In this document: piece by piece, positions 7,635-13,407 of the stretch
Numbering within the stretch: the stretch's first letter is position 1
Layout: each line of letters begins with the position of its first letter
Source: Bryobacterales bacterium
GTDB lineage: Bacteria > Acidobacteriota > Terriglobia > Bryobacterales > Bryobacteraceae
DNA: 25,783 nucleotides
NCBI GenBank assembly: GCA_003132865.1
Contig: PKYZ01000852.1
Location: forward strand, 680-26,462
Direction of reading: 5' to 3'
Notes under the pieces: model-generated
Seen by the model: the letters and a program-made list of their open reading frames with translations, nothing else
What the model was told of the DNA's origin: nothing
The model's database searches: none
Program-made: the position numbers and the translations under genes

Positions 7635-8216
7635 ACCGGAGAGAATGCACGAGGCGGCCCGAACTTCCGTACCTTTAGGCTGGGCTGGGCACACACAAAT
7701 AGCGCACTACCCGCAGTCGAGGCCTATGCCGCCAGCCTGCTCGAAGAGGCTGTTCCATCTTCCGGCCGCGCATCCGCCGCCCGCCAAGGATATGGTTGAG
7801 CTCTTTGCTCCGCTGCGTGGCCTGAACCTGAATTTTGAGCGCAGGGATACCGGGCGGGATGGTAGTGGGACGGGGTGCGTTGCTGGCGTAAATGTATGAA
7901 TATACGTTCTTTAGGGTCAATCGGTTGCGGGTCCTGATCCACATTTTAGAGCAATTGTCAAAGCCGTCTTAGAATCTAGGTTGGATTGAAAAGAAAAAAG
8001 GGTTTTCAGCCCCCCCAAGAAACCGGGGTCGCCCGTTTTGGCCTTCGCTGTAATGATTACGGTCTGCCTGAGCAGGCAGCAACAAGCAGCCGAAAACCAT
8101 CTCCCACCAGTTATCGGTAAACCTGTTAGCAAGCAGCCAGCAAGCAGCGTACACGCGCGAATATCACGACTACTAGCGCGCTGAGTGCACGATACCATCA
8201 AAACGCATCATAGACG
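7635..8216. other. Intergenic region with repeats but no supported gene
   Basis: It holds the right inverted arm (7698-7712), a small hairpin CTGCCT-GAGC-AGGCAG (8064-8079) and a tandem AGCAAGCAGCC / AGCAAGCAGCG (8128-8149), with a related AACAAGCAGCC at 8081. Open frames here carry no recognisable motif. Confidence 0.5.
7698..7712. repeat. Right copy of the 15-bp inverted arm
   Basis: AATAGCGCACTACCC is the exact reverse complement of 7221-7235. The two arms enclose 492 bp (7221-7712) containing the HNH pseudogene. No target-site duplication is evident next to the arms. Confidence 0.6.
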
Positions 8217-8245
8217 TTGACACGCGATCAGCCTAGGTGTACCAT
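8217..8245 (+). promoter_or_regulatory. Promoter of winged-helix gene (TTGACA-N17-TACCAT)
   Basis: A perfect TTGACA (8217-8222), a 17-nt spacer and TACCAT (8240-8245) lie 7 nt before ATG 8253. Transcription should start at or within 1-2 nt of the ATG. The in-frame TTG at 8217 is the -35 element itself and so cannot be the start codon. Confidence 0.65.
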
Positions 8246-8252
8246 TGGTTAC

Positions 8253-8729
8253 ATGAACGACCAAAAAGACGCACCCGCCGCATCATTCGATTACAGCATC
8301 AGTCGGGACGAAGTCGTCCAGAAAGCTATCAGCGCCGCTAAACAGGCCGACGAATTAAGGGGTGCTGCCATCACCAGGCTGCTGGAATTGCGTGCTCAGA
8401 TCGAACGAGACCTAGAAACACTAGGCCATCGGACTGTTCCCGCTTTCCACAAGAATGGGCATGCGAAGCACCCGCCTGTCGAATCGAAGACGATGGACCC
8501 CAAAATCTTTAAGAACGCGACAGTGGCCGAAGCCAGCCGGGTCGTGTTGCAGACATACGGCACCCTGCACGGTAAAGAACTTGAGAGGCTTTTGAAACAA
8601 GGTGGCCTGCGAAGCAAGATAGGGCGTTTTCAGGGATATCTTGGCGTAGCGCTCAAGCGGGATGGTGGGTTTGAAAATATCGGTGGCAACACCTGGAGGC
8701 TCAAGGACACCGGAGCATCGCCAGAATGA
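8253..8729 (+). CDS. Winged-helix protein with N-terminal coiled coil (HARE-HTH-like)
   Basis: A 158-residue protein. Residues ~18-56 form a charged helix, probably a coiled coil (ADELRGAAITRLLELRAQI). Residues ~60-85 are a linker, and 88-152 look like a winged helix: TVAEASRVVLQTYGTLHGKE, then LERLLKQGGL, ending DGGFENIGGNTWRL. The pattern (a helix, G-x-LHGKEL, a short recognition helix, then a hairpin ending W-x-L) resembles HARE-HTH-type domains, but I cannot confirm the family. The start at ATG 8253 follows from the promoter position. It is probably a DNA-binding regulator or adaptor. It is the first gene of the accessory stretch that includes the IS1-like element. Confidence 0.7.
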   Translation: MNDQKDAPAASFDYSISRDEVVQKAISAAKQADELRGAAITRLLELRAQIERDLETLGHRTVPAFHKNGHAKHPPVESKTMDPKIFKNATVAEASRVVLQTYGTLHGKELERLLKQGGLRSKIGRFQGYLGVALKRDGGFENIGGNTWRLKDTGASPE

Positions 8730-8761
8730 TTTTTTGAAGGTTCCGCTGTAAAAAGGCGGAG

Positions 8762-8787
8762 GGCTCAGCGCTTCAGAACGCTGAGCC
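8762..8787 (+). terminator. Hairpin after the winged-helix gene
   Basis: GGCTCAGCG, an 8-nt loop, then CGCTGAGCC: a perfect 9-bp stem 32 bp after the stop codon. No U-tract follows, so it is a stem-loop that may terminate or protect the transcript. Confidence 0.5.
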
Positions 8788-8794
8788 ATTCCAC

Positions 8795-8818
8795 TAAAGG
8801 AGGTCACGCATGTTGTGA
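8795..8818 (+). promoter_or_regulatory. Very strong Shine-Dalgarno driving a two-codon minigene
   Basis: TAAAGGAGGT (8795-8804) is close to the perfect complement of the 16S rRNA tail. Six nt after its AGGAGG comes ATG TTG TGA (8810-8818), an ORF of two sense codons. The TGA overlaps a GTG (8815) that opens a 29-codon ORF, as GTGA. Such strong ribosome binding in front of a minigene is unlikely by chance. Confidence 0.45.
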
Positions 8819-8904
8819 CTACCTCAACGAGGCGGTGGGTAGTGATCGTCCGAGTACGAATCGGCGATTACGTTATCACCATCGAAATCCCAATAAGGCC
8901 GTGA
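8815..8904 (+). CDS. Possible 29-residue small protein
   Basis: From GTG 8815 the frame encodes a 29-residue chain: residues 1-8 are basic (TTSTRRW), then beta-branched and alternating (VVIVRVRIGDYVITIEIPIR), ending in TGA at 8904. Translation could come from the strong Shine-Dalgarno 11 nt upstream, or by termination-reinitiation from the two-codon minigene (GTGA overlap). The stop codon lies inside the loop of the hairpin 8894-8911. No homologue is recognised; it may be a leader peptide rather than a functional protein. Confidence 0.35.
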   Translation: MTTSTRRWVVIVRVRIGDYVITIEIPIRP

Positions 8905-8932
8905 GGCCTTAAGCGGACAAGCGGGGCTTAAG
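8894..8932 (+). promoter_or_regulatory. Two mutually exclusive hairpins (attenuator-like)
   Basis: Hairpin 1 is TAAGGCC, loop GTGA, GGCCTTA (8894-8911): a perfect 7-bp stem with a GNRA-type tetraloop. Hairpin 2 is CTTAAGC, an 11-nt loop, GCTTAAG (8908-8932). They share bases 8908-8911, so only one can form. A ribosome finishing the 29-codon ORF would melt hairpin 1 and free the left arm of hairpin 2. No T-run follows either stem. Confidence 0.4.
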
Positions 8933-9038
8933 AGGAAGACTCAAGTCCCGCCCTCTATATTGCGAAAATCCACCCTCAGCATAGCACGTTGCCGCACATT
9001 GTTCCACATTATTTTTGTAATATTTTCAGTTTTGGCTA

Positions 9039-9068
9039 TTGACAAACACCAGCAGCTTGCTGTATTAT
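9039..9068 (+). promoter_or_regulatory. Promoter of the IS1-like transposase (TTGACA-N18-TATTAT)
   Basis: TTGACA (9039-9044) and TATTAT (9063-9068) are separated by 18 nt in an AT-rich stretch. The predicted start of transcription coincides with ATG 9075, which opens a 9-codon leader ORF. Confidence 0.65.
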
Positions 9069-9074
9069 TGAAGT

Positions 9075-9104
9075 ATGGAAACGAAAGAAAACAAGGCAAC
9101 TTAG
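9075..9104 (+). CDS. Nine-codon leader ORF directly abutting the transposase gene
   Basis: ATG at 9075 opens METKENKAT followed by TAG. The next base begins the transposase ATG (TAGATG, no gap). The ATG sits 6 nt after the -10 hexamer, so it would be read from a leaderless message. The transposase ATG has no clear Shine-Dalgarno of its own, which suggests that it is reached by reinitiation after the leader. No homology is expected for so short a peptide. Confidence 0.4.
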   Translation: METKENKAT

Positions 9105-10049
9105 ATGGACTGTCCGGAATGTGGCAACGCATCAAAACGCTTTGGCAAGCACCGCAATGGCTTGCAGCGCTTTCGTTGCCTGTCCTGCCGGAAGACCTTC
9201 ACCGAGCCGCACAAGCCCGCTTTCCAGGTGGAAGACTACCTGAAAGACCCGGGCGGCCTGCGTGCCATCCGTATGCTCACCGAAGGGTGCTCGATTCGCA
9301 GTGTGGAACGTCTCACCGACATTCGCAAGGGCACCTTGATTCAGTTGCTTCTGATCGCTGGCCAGCGCTGCGAAAAGCTGATGGATTCGCTGCACAACAT
9401 TCCGGTCACCGATGTTCAGGCCGATGGATGCTGGAATTTCATCTACTGCAAAGAGAAGAACAAGGGGCCGGAACAGGCCGATAACGATGGGATTGGCGAC
9501 TGCTATAACTGGGTTGCGATGGACCGCCCCACGAAACTGGTGCTAGCCTTCGTTTGCGGACGGCGCACGGGCGAGAACGCCATGGCGCTAATGCAGAAGG
9601 TGCGCCGCGCTACGTCCCCCGACGTTCGCTTTCAGTTGACCACAGACGGCCTGCAATCGTACATCGCGGCAGTGGATGAGATGCTGATGGACCGATGCGA
9701 CTACGCCCAACTGGTGAAGACCTACGCACAATCCCAAGAGGACGAGCGGCGCTACTCCCCGGCGGAATGCACGGGAGCCGTCAAGGTCGTAATCAGCGGG
9801 AATCCCAATGAAGCGAAGATTTGCACTAGCCACGTGGAGCGCCAAAACCTCGCAATGCGGATGCAGATGCGCCGGTTAACACGGCTCACGAACGCGTTTT
9901 CAAAGAAACTAGAAAACCACCGCGCGGCGGTGGCGCTGCACTTCGCGTGGTACAACTTCTGCCAGATTCACGGCTCCCTGAAGATCACCCCAGCGATGGA
10001 AGCGGGGATTGCAGACCACGTTTGGAGCGTGAAGGAACTGCTGGCATAG
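9105..10049 (+). mobile_element. IS1-like DDE transposase gene
   Basis: A 314-residue, single-frame transposase. An N-terminal zinc ribbon (C3-P-E-C6, C25-L-S-C28) precedes a helix-turn-helix (GCSIRSVERLTDIRKGTLIQ) and a DDE catalytic core: D107 in VQADGCW, D181 in TTDGLQSY and E245 in SHVERQNLAMRMQMRRLTR. The end, VALHFAWYNFCQIHGSLKIT, is typical of the IS1-like family widespread in Acidobacteriota and Cyanobacteria. All catalytic residues are present, so it may be active. I found no convincing terminal inverted repeats or target duplication nearby, so the element limits are unknown and it could be a solitary or domesticated gene. The classical IS1 frameshift organisation is absent. Confidence 0.88.
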
Positions 10050-10118
10050 TGCTAGCATAGGATCACACCATGATGAAAGGCAATCCGCACGCGCCTGGAA
10101 GAAAGCGGACAATCCAGC

Positions 10119-10919
10119 ATGGAAGATAACAGCGAAGAGAATAATAACGCCGATCCCCGGAGCCACCAACCGTCCGGGGCCACTGAAGCACGGACACGCA
10201 AAAAGAAAAATAAAACCAGCACACATACCAAGAAAGCCAATGGCCGCAAGGACTCCATTAGCAAGATGCGCAAGAGCTGGCGAACGTCCGGGCCGATTAG
10301 AAAATTGGAGATTATACTCCTGGCAATCGTCGCCGCTGGCGGCGTAGGTTACCTCGTTGCGTATATCTCTGTCAGCATATGGCAACAAAGAGCGTGGATT
10401 GATGTTCGAGACGTACGGATGACGGAGTTTAGCGTGGATAAAGGATTCAGAGTTTCCGCGACGGCAGTTAATGTCGGAAAAGTTGTCGCTACGATCAGAT
10501 TCAAGTATACCCCGCTGACGATGATCCCTACTAAGGGCGATACGATAACCAGTCAAGATATCAGCAAATTTATTCATTCTGATGAATGGGTGCACCACAG
10601 GGTCTTCGGTCCTCTCCCCATCCTTCCAGGGGGCACTTGGTGTATAGCAGGACATTATGACGCGACTGATGCCAAAGCGTGGGTAGATGCGGTCATGTCT
10701 AGAGAGCAATCGGGCTTCAAGAATTCTCCCGAGGGTATTTTGGTGATGAGTGACCCTCTTAGAGCAATTATGTGGAATGTAAAACTCAAGAAGGTGTTCG
10801 CTGTCTTTATCGGAGAAATCACCTACGGACAATCGAAGGAAACTGGCTTCTGCGGTGTTTATCTTCCCGATCAAGGCGTCATGCAATCGTGCCCACCTGG
10901 GTACGATTACGCAAACTGA
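10119..10919 (+). CDS. Single-pass membrane protein of unknown function
   Basis: A 266-residue protein. Residues 1-60 are polar and very basic (ATEARTRKKKNKTSTHTKK). One transmembrane segment (about 63-88, LEIILLAIVAAGGVGYLVAY) is followed by an exported domain of ~175 residues with RAWIDVRDVRM and TAVNVGKVVATIRFKY. This pattern recalls a broad group of hypothetical membrane proteins with an N-x-G-K motif after the membrane anchor. Codon use is visibly more AT-rich than in the resident genes, so recent transfer is likely. The start at ATG 10119 lacks a good ribosome-binding site. A 19-codon ORF (10070-10129) overlaps the start in another frame. No function can be assigned. Confidence 0.75.
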   Translation: MEDNSEENNNADPRSHQPSGATEARTRKKKNKTSTHTKKANGRKDSISKMRKSWRTSGPIRKLEIILLAIVAAGGVGYLVAYISVSIWQQRAWIDVRDVRMTEFSVDKGFRVSATAVNVGKVVATIRFKYTPLTMIPTKGDTITSQDISKFIHSDEWVHHRVFGPLPILPGGTWCIAGHYDATDAKAWVDAVMSREQSGFKNSPEGILVMSDPLRAIMWNVKLKKVFAVFIGEITYGQSKETGFCGVYLPDQGVMQSCPPGYDYAN

Positions 10920-10971
10920 ACGATCGCCACAAGCATGCCTCGCCAGCATCAACCATACTAGGATCGCCAAA

Positions 10972-10986
10972 ACGCGCCAAGCGCTT
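10972..10986 (+). repeat. 15-bp direct repeat flanking a small gene (left copy)
   Basis: ACGCGCCAAGCGCTT differs by one base from ACGCGGCAAGCGCTT at 11281-11295. The two copies lie 309 bp apart and bracket the 93-codon gene; this copy overlaps its stop codon. Confidence 0.45.
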
Positions 10987-11266
10987 ACGCATCCTTGCGC
11001 GGTCTGCCGCCGCCTTTCGTCTTGCGCATCCCGGCAATCTTGCGGAAGTAATCCGGCCCGCGCTTCGCCGTGGCCTTTCCGCCCATCTTTCCGAGCACCG
11101 CAGCCGGTTCGATGGTCAACAGGTAATCCGCCAGCACAACCGAATCGCCCAACAGTTCTAGCGCCCTGGCGGTCCTGCCCTGTGGGAGTTCTGGTGATGT
11201 TTCGATGATTTGATGCGCTTCCGCTATCATGCGCCGGAGCGCTTTCAGGTCTTGACGTTTTGCCAT
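10985..11266 (-). CDS. Small basic protein with GGK and GGRPRK motifs
   Basis: A 93-residue protein, recognisable as a recurring small hypothetical family. Residues 5-55 are helical (ALRRMIAEAHQIIETSPEL). The conserved tail has KMGGKATAKRGPDYFRKIAG (60-79) and MRKTKGGGRPRK (80-91). The GRPRK end resembles an AT-hook core, and the GGK...RGPDYF segment recalls stress-type KGG repeats, so nucleic-acid binding is possible but unproven. It stands alone on the minus strand. Its ATG at 11266 is preceded by the palindrome GCAAGCGCTTGC. Near-identical 15-bp direct repeats flank the gene. Confidence 0.65.
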   Translation of the reverse strand: MAKRQDLKALRRMIAEAHQIIETSPELPQGRTARALELLGDSVVLADYLLTIEPAAVLGKMGGKATAKRGPDYFRKIAGMRKTKGGGRPRKDA

Positions 11267-11280
11267 GCGCCCAGCGTAAC

Positions 11281-11297
11281 ACGCGGCAAGCGCTTGC
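11281..11297. promoter_or_regulatory. Palindrome and right direct-repeat copy upstream of the small basic gene
   Basis: GCAAGCGCTTGC (11286-11297) is a perfect 12-bp palindrome 20 bp upstream of the ATG of the 93-codon gene. It overlaps the right copy of the direct repeat (11281-11295). It could be an operator, but no matching -10/-35 pair is obvious. Confidence 0.35.
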
Positions 11298-11325
11298 TGT
11301 TATCATAGCAACGCACCGCGTCCCA

Positions 11326-11480
11326 CTACCGGCGGGATATCAACCTGTGAGGGGATATCCGGTTGACACGAACATCCCGTCCGAACTCACCCGCGAGACA
11401 CCGGATGCTGCGCGTGGCGGCTTTTCTCAAGAACGCGAGAATTGGGATTTGAGTCAGCATCTCGCGGGGGCTTGAAAAAG
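11326..11480 (-). pseudogene. Fossil of a short-chain dehydrogenase/reductase
   Basis: A minus-strand frame reads AFLRKAATRSIRCLAGEFGR then DVRVNRISPH before TAG at 11326. This fits the conserved SDR stretch after the active-site lysine (K-A-A-x-R-S...E...RVN-x-ISPG). Upstream in the same frame, NGGQHTFSSP would fit the catalytic-serine strand. The catalytic tyrosine of YxxxK is missing, the nucleotide-binding half is absent, and the chain stops right after ISPH, so this is a relic. Confidence 0.4.
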
Positions 11481-11641
11481 TATGCTGGCCTCCATTTTGA
11501 ACCGGACGGTGGACGGCGGTACGCATTTGAGCGGCTTCCGCACCGCGCTGACGCGGGCCAATCAACAAGTTCGGACAGCAGACCTGGCTTCACGACCCGG
11601 AATTTACCGCAAAAATAAACTTCGGTCGCCACGAACTTTTT

Positions 11642-11673
11642 GACTCCCTCCTGCGAATATGAGGGCAGGAGTC
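11642..11673 (+). promoter_or_regulatory. Dyad overlapping the sigma-factor ribosome-binding site
   Basis: GACTCC (11642-11647) pairs with GGAGTC (11668-11673), and CCCTC (11646-11650) can pair with GAGGG (11661-11665). The second half contains AGGAG, the ribosome-binding site of the ECF sigma gene, so folding would occlude it. Confidence 0.35.
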
Positions 11674-11677
11674 GTGA

Positions 11678-12181
11678 ATGCGGGAAGACGATGCGTTGTG
11701 GGCGCAGGTAGCGGCCCGCAACGCAGAGGCTTTTGAGAAGCTTTATCACAATCACTATCCTCGGGTGCGCGGCTTCCTGAGGATCTATTTGGGCAATGCC
11801 CCGGCTGTTGACGACGTAACACAAGATACGTTCTTACAACTGTGGCAGCGCCCGCAGGGCTTCGATCCATCCCGATCGACACTGAAGGCATACCTTTTTG
11901 GTATCGCTCGCAAGAAGGCGGCGGACTGGTGGCGGCATCAGCGCCCCGCCGAGAGTCCGCCCGGCGAAATAGCTTCCGAGAGCCGCGGCTCCACTCTGCC
12001 GCTGAAAGACGCGTTCGAGCGGCTTGCGCCGGAATCGCGGAATGTACTGTGGCTGCGAGAGGTGGAGGGCTACTCGTATGACGAACTGGCCCGCATCCTC
12101 GACGTTCCACTGGGCACAGTAAAATCGCGCCTGTTCTCAGCGCGCGAGGAATTGCGCCGTGTATGGAAAACCAGTGAATGA
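11678..12181 (+). CDS. ECF-family RNA polymerase sigma factor
   Basis: A 167-residue protein of normal ECF length. Sigma region 2 spans about residues 17-88 (AFEKLYHNHYPRVRGFLRIY, then DDVTQDTFLQLWQRP, then AYLFGIARKKAADWWR). Sigma region 4 spans about 112-163 (RLAPESRNVLWLREVEGYSY, then DELARILDVPLGTVKSRLFS), which recognises the -35 element. The start at ATG 11678 has AGGAG 6 nt upstream. The anti-sigma gene begins 10 bp after the stop, so the pair is co-transcribed. A stem-loop over the ribosome-binding site may control translation. The inducing signal is unknown. Confidence 0.93.
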   Translation: MREDDALWAQVAARNAEAFEKLYHNHYPRVRGFLRIYLGNAPAVDDVTQDTFLQLWQRPQGFDPSRSTLKAYLFGIARKKAADWWRHQRPAESPPGEIASESRGSTLPLKDAFERLAPESRNVLWLREVEGYSYDELARILDVPLGTVKSRLFSAREELRRVWKTSE

Positions 12182-12191
12182 GGACAACGTT

Positions 12192-13268
12192 ATGAATTGC
12201 CATGAAGCGGAACGGTTTGTTTCTGTCCTATACGATGGCGAGCCGGCGCCGGTAGAAGCGGCGCGCCACGTGGATACCTGCCCGAACTGCCGCGCGCGCC
12301 TACTCTCGTATTCGGAAATGGGGGCGGAGTTGCGGCTGATGGCGAGCCTGGCGCCGGATCCCGTGTCCCCACCGGAGCTCCGCGACAAGCTTCGCCCGGC
12401 GCAACAACCGGCCAGGTTCGCGTTCTTGCGGGCCCGGGTGCTTATGCCCAGATTCGCTGTGGCGCTGCTTGCGGCCGCTTTCGTGGCGGCCTCGGTAAGT
12501 ATAGTGGTTTTGCGCGCGCAGAGCGAAAGCCGGCCTCTTTGGTTCCAGTTTGGGCTGGAACTGAATGGCTCCGGTTCATCATGGATGATGACCCACGTGG
12601 CGCAGGCGGGATACGACGATGGGTTAGTGTTGTGGATGGTCGGCGACCAGACCGGCGTACATATTGCGGTATCCGCGATCAAAGAAGGAAGCGTCCAGCT
12701 CGGGATCAGAGCGCGGAAACTCAGTCCCGGGGAGGCTGCTAAGGGCTTTTTTGCCAAGAAAGAGTTGGGAGACCTGCAGAACCACGCATTCACGTACATT
12801 GCTGGCGAGAAACTCGAGATTCCAGTGGAGGGCGGCGGCACGCTGGTGTTACAGGGGAAGGTTGTGGACCACCAACCGAAGATCGCGTGGGGTATGCCTG
12901 AGGAGCCGGGTCCCGACCAAGTCGTGCTCACCAGCCCGCTTGTAATCTCGGGCGATGTACTCATCGCGAACCTGGAGGGCGCCAACTCTATAGCGGAAGG
13001 CCGGAATCGGGCGGGCCGCATCTACATTCCGGGAATGGGGCAACTTATGATTGCGCTGCGGTCATTCCCCGGCGCGGTTCAGGGAGAGGCGAACTGGGGC
13101 GATCTTAAATTCACATGGCAAGGGCGAAGCTATTCGGTGCGAGCGGCGTCGCCGATCACAGGTGGAGCACAACCCCGCGCCGTCTGGGTGGCGGTAGATT
13201 CCGAACACCCGTCGGAGCCCGCGAATTTCTGGAACTTAGGCACTGCACCGCTTGCCCCTGCGCCATAA
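12192..13268 (+). CDS. Membrane-anchored anti-sigma factor with zinc finger
   Basis: A 358-residue protein. The N-terminal anti-sigma domain begins MNCHEAERFVSVLYDGE and carries the zinc motif H26-x3-C30-x2-C33 (HVDTCPNC). A single transmembrane helix spans about 87-107 (RFAVALLAAAFVAASVSIVV). A ~250-residue exported domain follows, with no recognised fold and a beta-rich pattern (EIPVEGGGTLVLQGKVV). ATG 12192 is chosen because GAGGAC lies upstream and it starts at the conserved MxCxE-type N-terminus; an in-frame GTG at 12159 would overlap the sigma gene. It presumably sequesters the ECF factor encoded just upstream until an envelope signal triggers release. Confidence 0.88.
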   Translation: MNCHEAERFVSVLYDGEPAPVEAARHVDTCPNCRARLLSYSEMGAELRLMASLAPDPVSPPELRDKLRPAQQPARFAFLRARVLMPRFAVALLAAAFVAASVSIVVLRAQSESRPLWFQFGLELNGSGSSWMMTHVAQAGYDDGLVLWMVGDQTGVHIAVSAIKEGSVQLGIRARKLSPGEAAKGFFAKKELGDLQNHAFTYIAGEKLEIPVEGGGTLVLQGKVVDHQPKIAWGMPEEPGPDQVVLTSPLVISGDVLIANLEGANSIAEGRNRAGRIYIPGMGQLMIALRSFPGAVQGEANWGDLKFTWQGRSYSVRAASPITGGAQPRAVWVAVDSEHPSEPANFWNLGTAPLAPAP

Positions 13269-13340
13269 GTGGCGGGTGTTCGGGATTTAATGGAACCGGG
13301 CTTGTCGCCGTTTATGCAGGCCGGCAAGGCTTTACGAACC

Positions 13341-13362
13341 GCTGTCCAGAAAACTGGATAGC
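13341..13362. terminator. Hairpin between convergent anti-sigma and glycosidase genes
   Basis: GCTGTCCAG, loop AAAA, CTGGATAGC: a 9-bp stem with one G-U pair, in the 139-bp gap between stops at 13268 and 13408. It is symmetric enough to act for both genes, though no long U-tract follows. Confidence 0.5.
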
Positions 13363-13407
13363 TTAACCCTGTTCTCCGTTCCGTTAATCCCCACACACTC
13401 CTTTAGC

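Noticed and set aside
8217..8252. Upstream TTG start for the winged-helix gene
   Set aside because: This TTG is part of a perfect TTGACA -35 element with a well-spaced -10; the extra codons would not be transcribed.
8940..8995. AGCATAG motifs on both sides of the transposase gene as possible element ends
   Set aside because: The copies are short, in direct rather than inverted orientation, and not at equal distance from the gene; they cannot be called terminal repeats.
10070..10129. 19-codon ORF overlapping the start of the membrane-protein gene
   Set aside because: It has no ribosome-binding site and no promoter placement comparable to the transposase leader; probably chance.
9909..11306. 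465-codon minus-strand open frame
   Set aside because: It runs antisense through the transposase end, the whole membrane-protein gene and part of the small basic gene in another frame; no domain or credible start.
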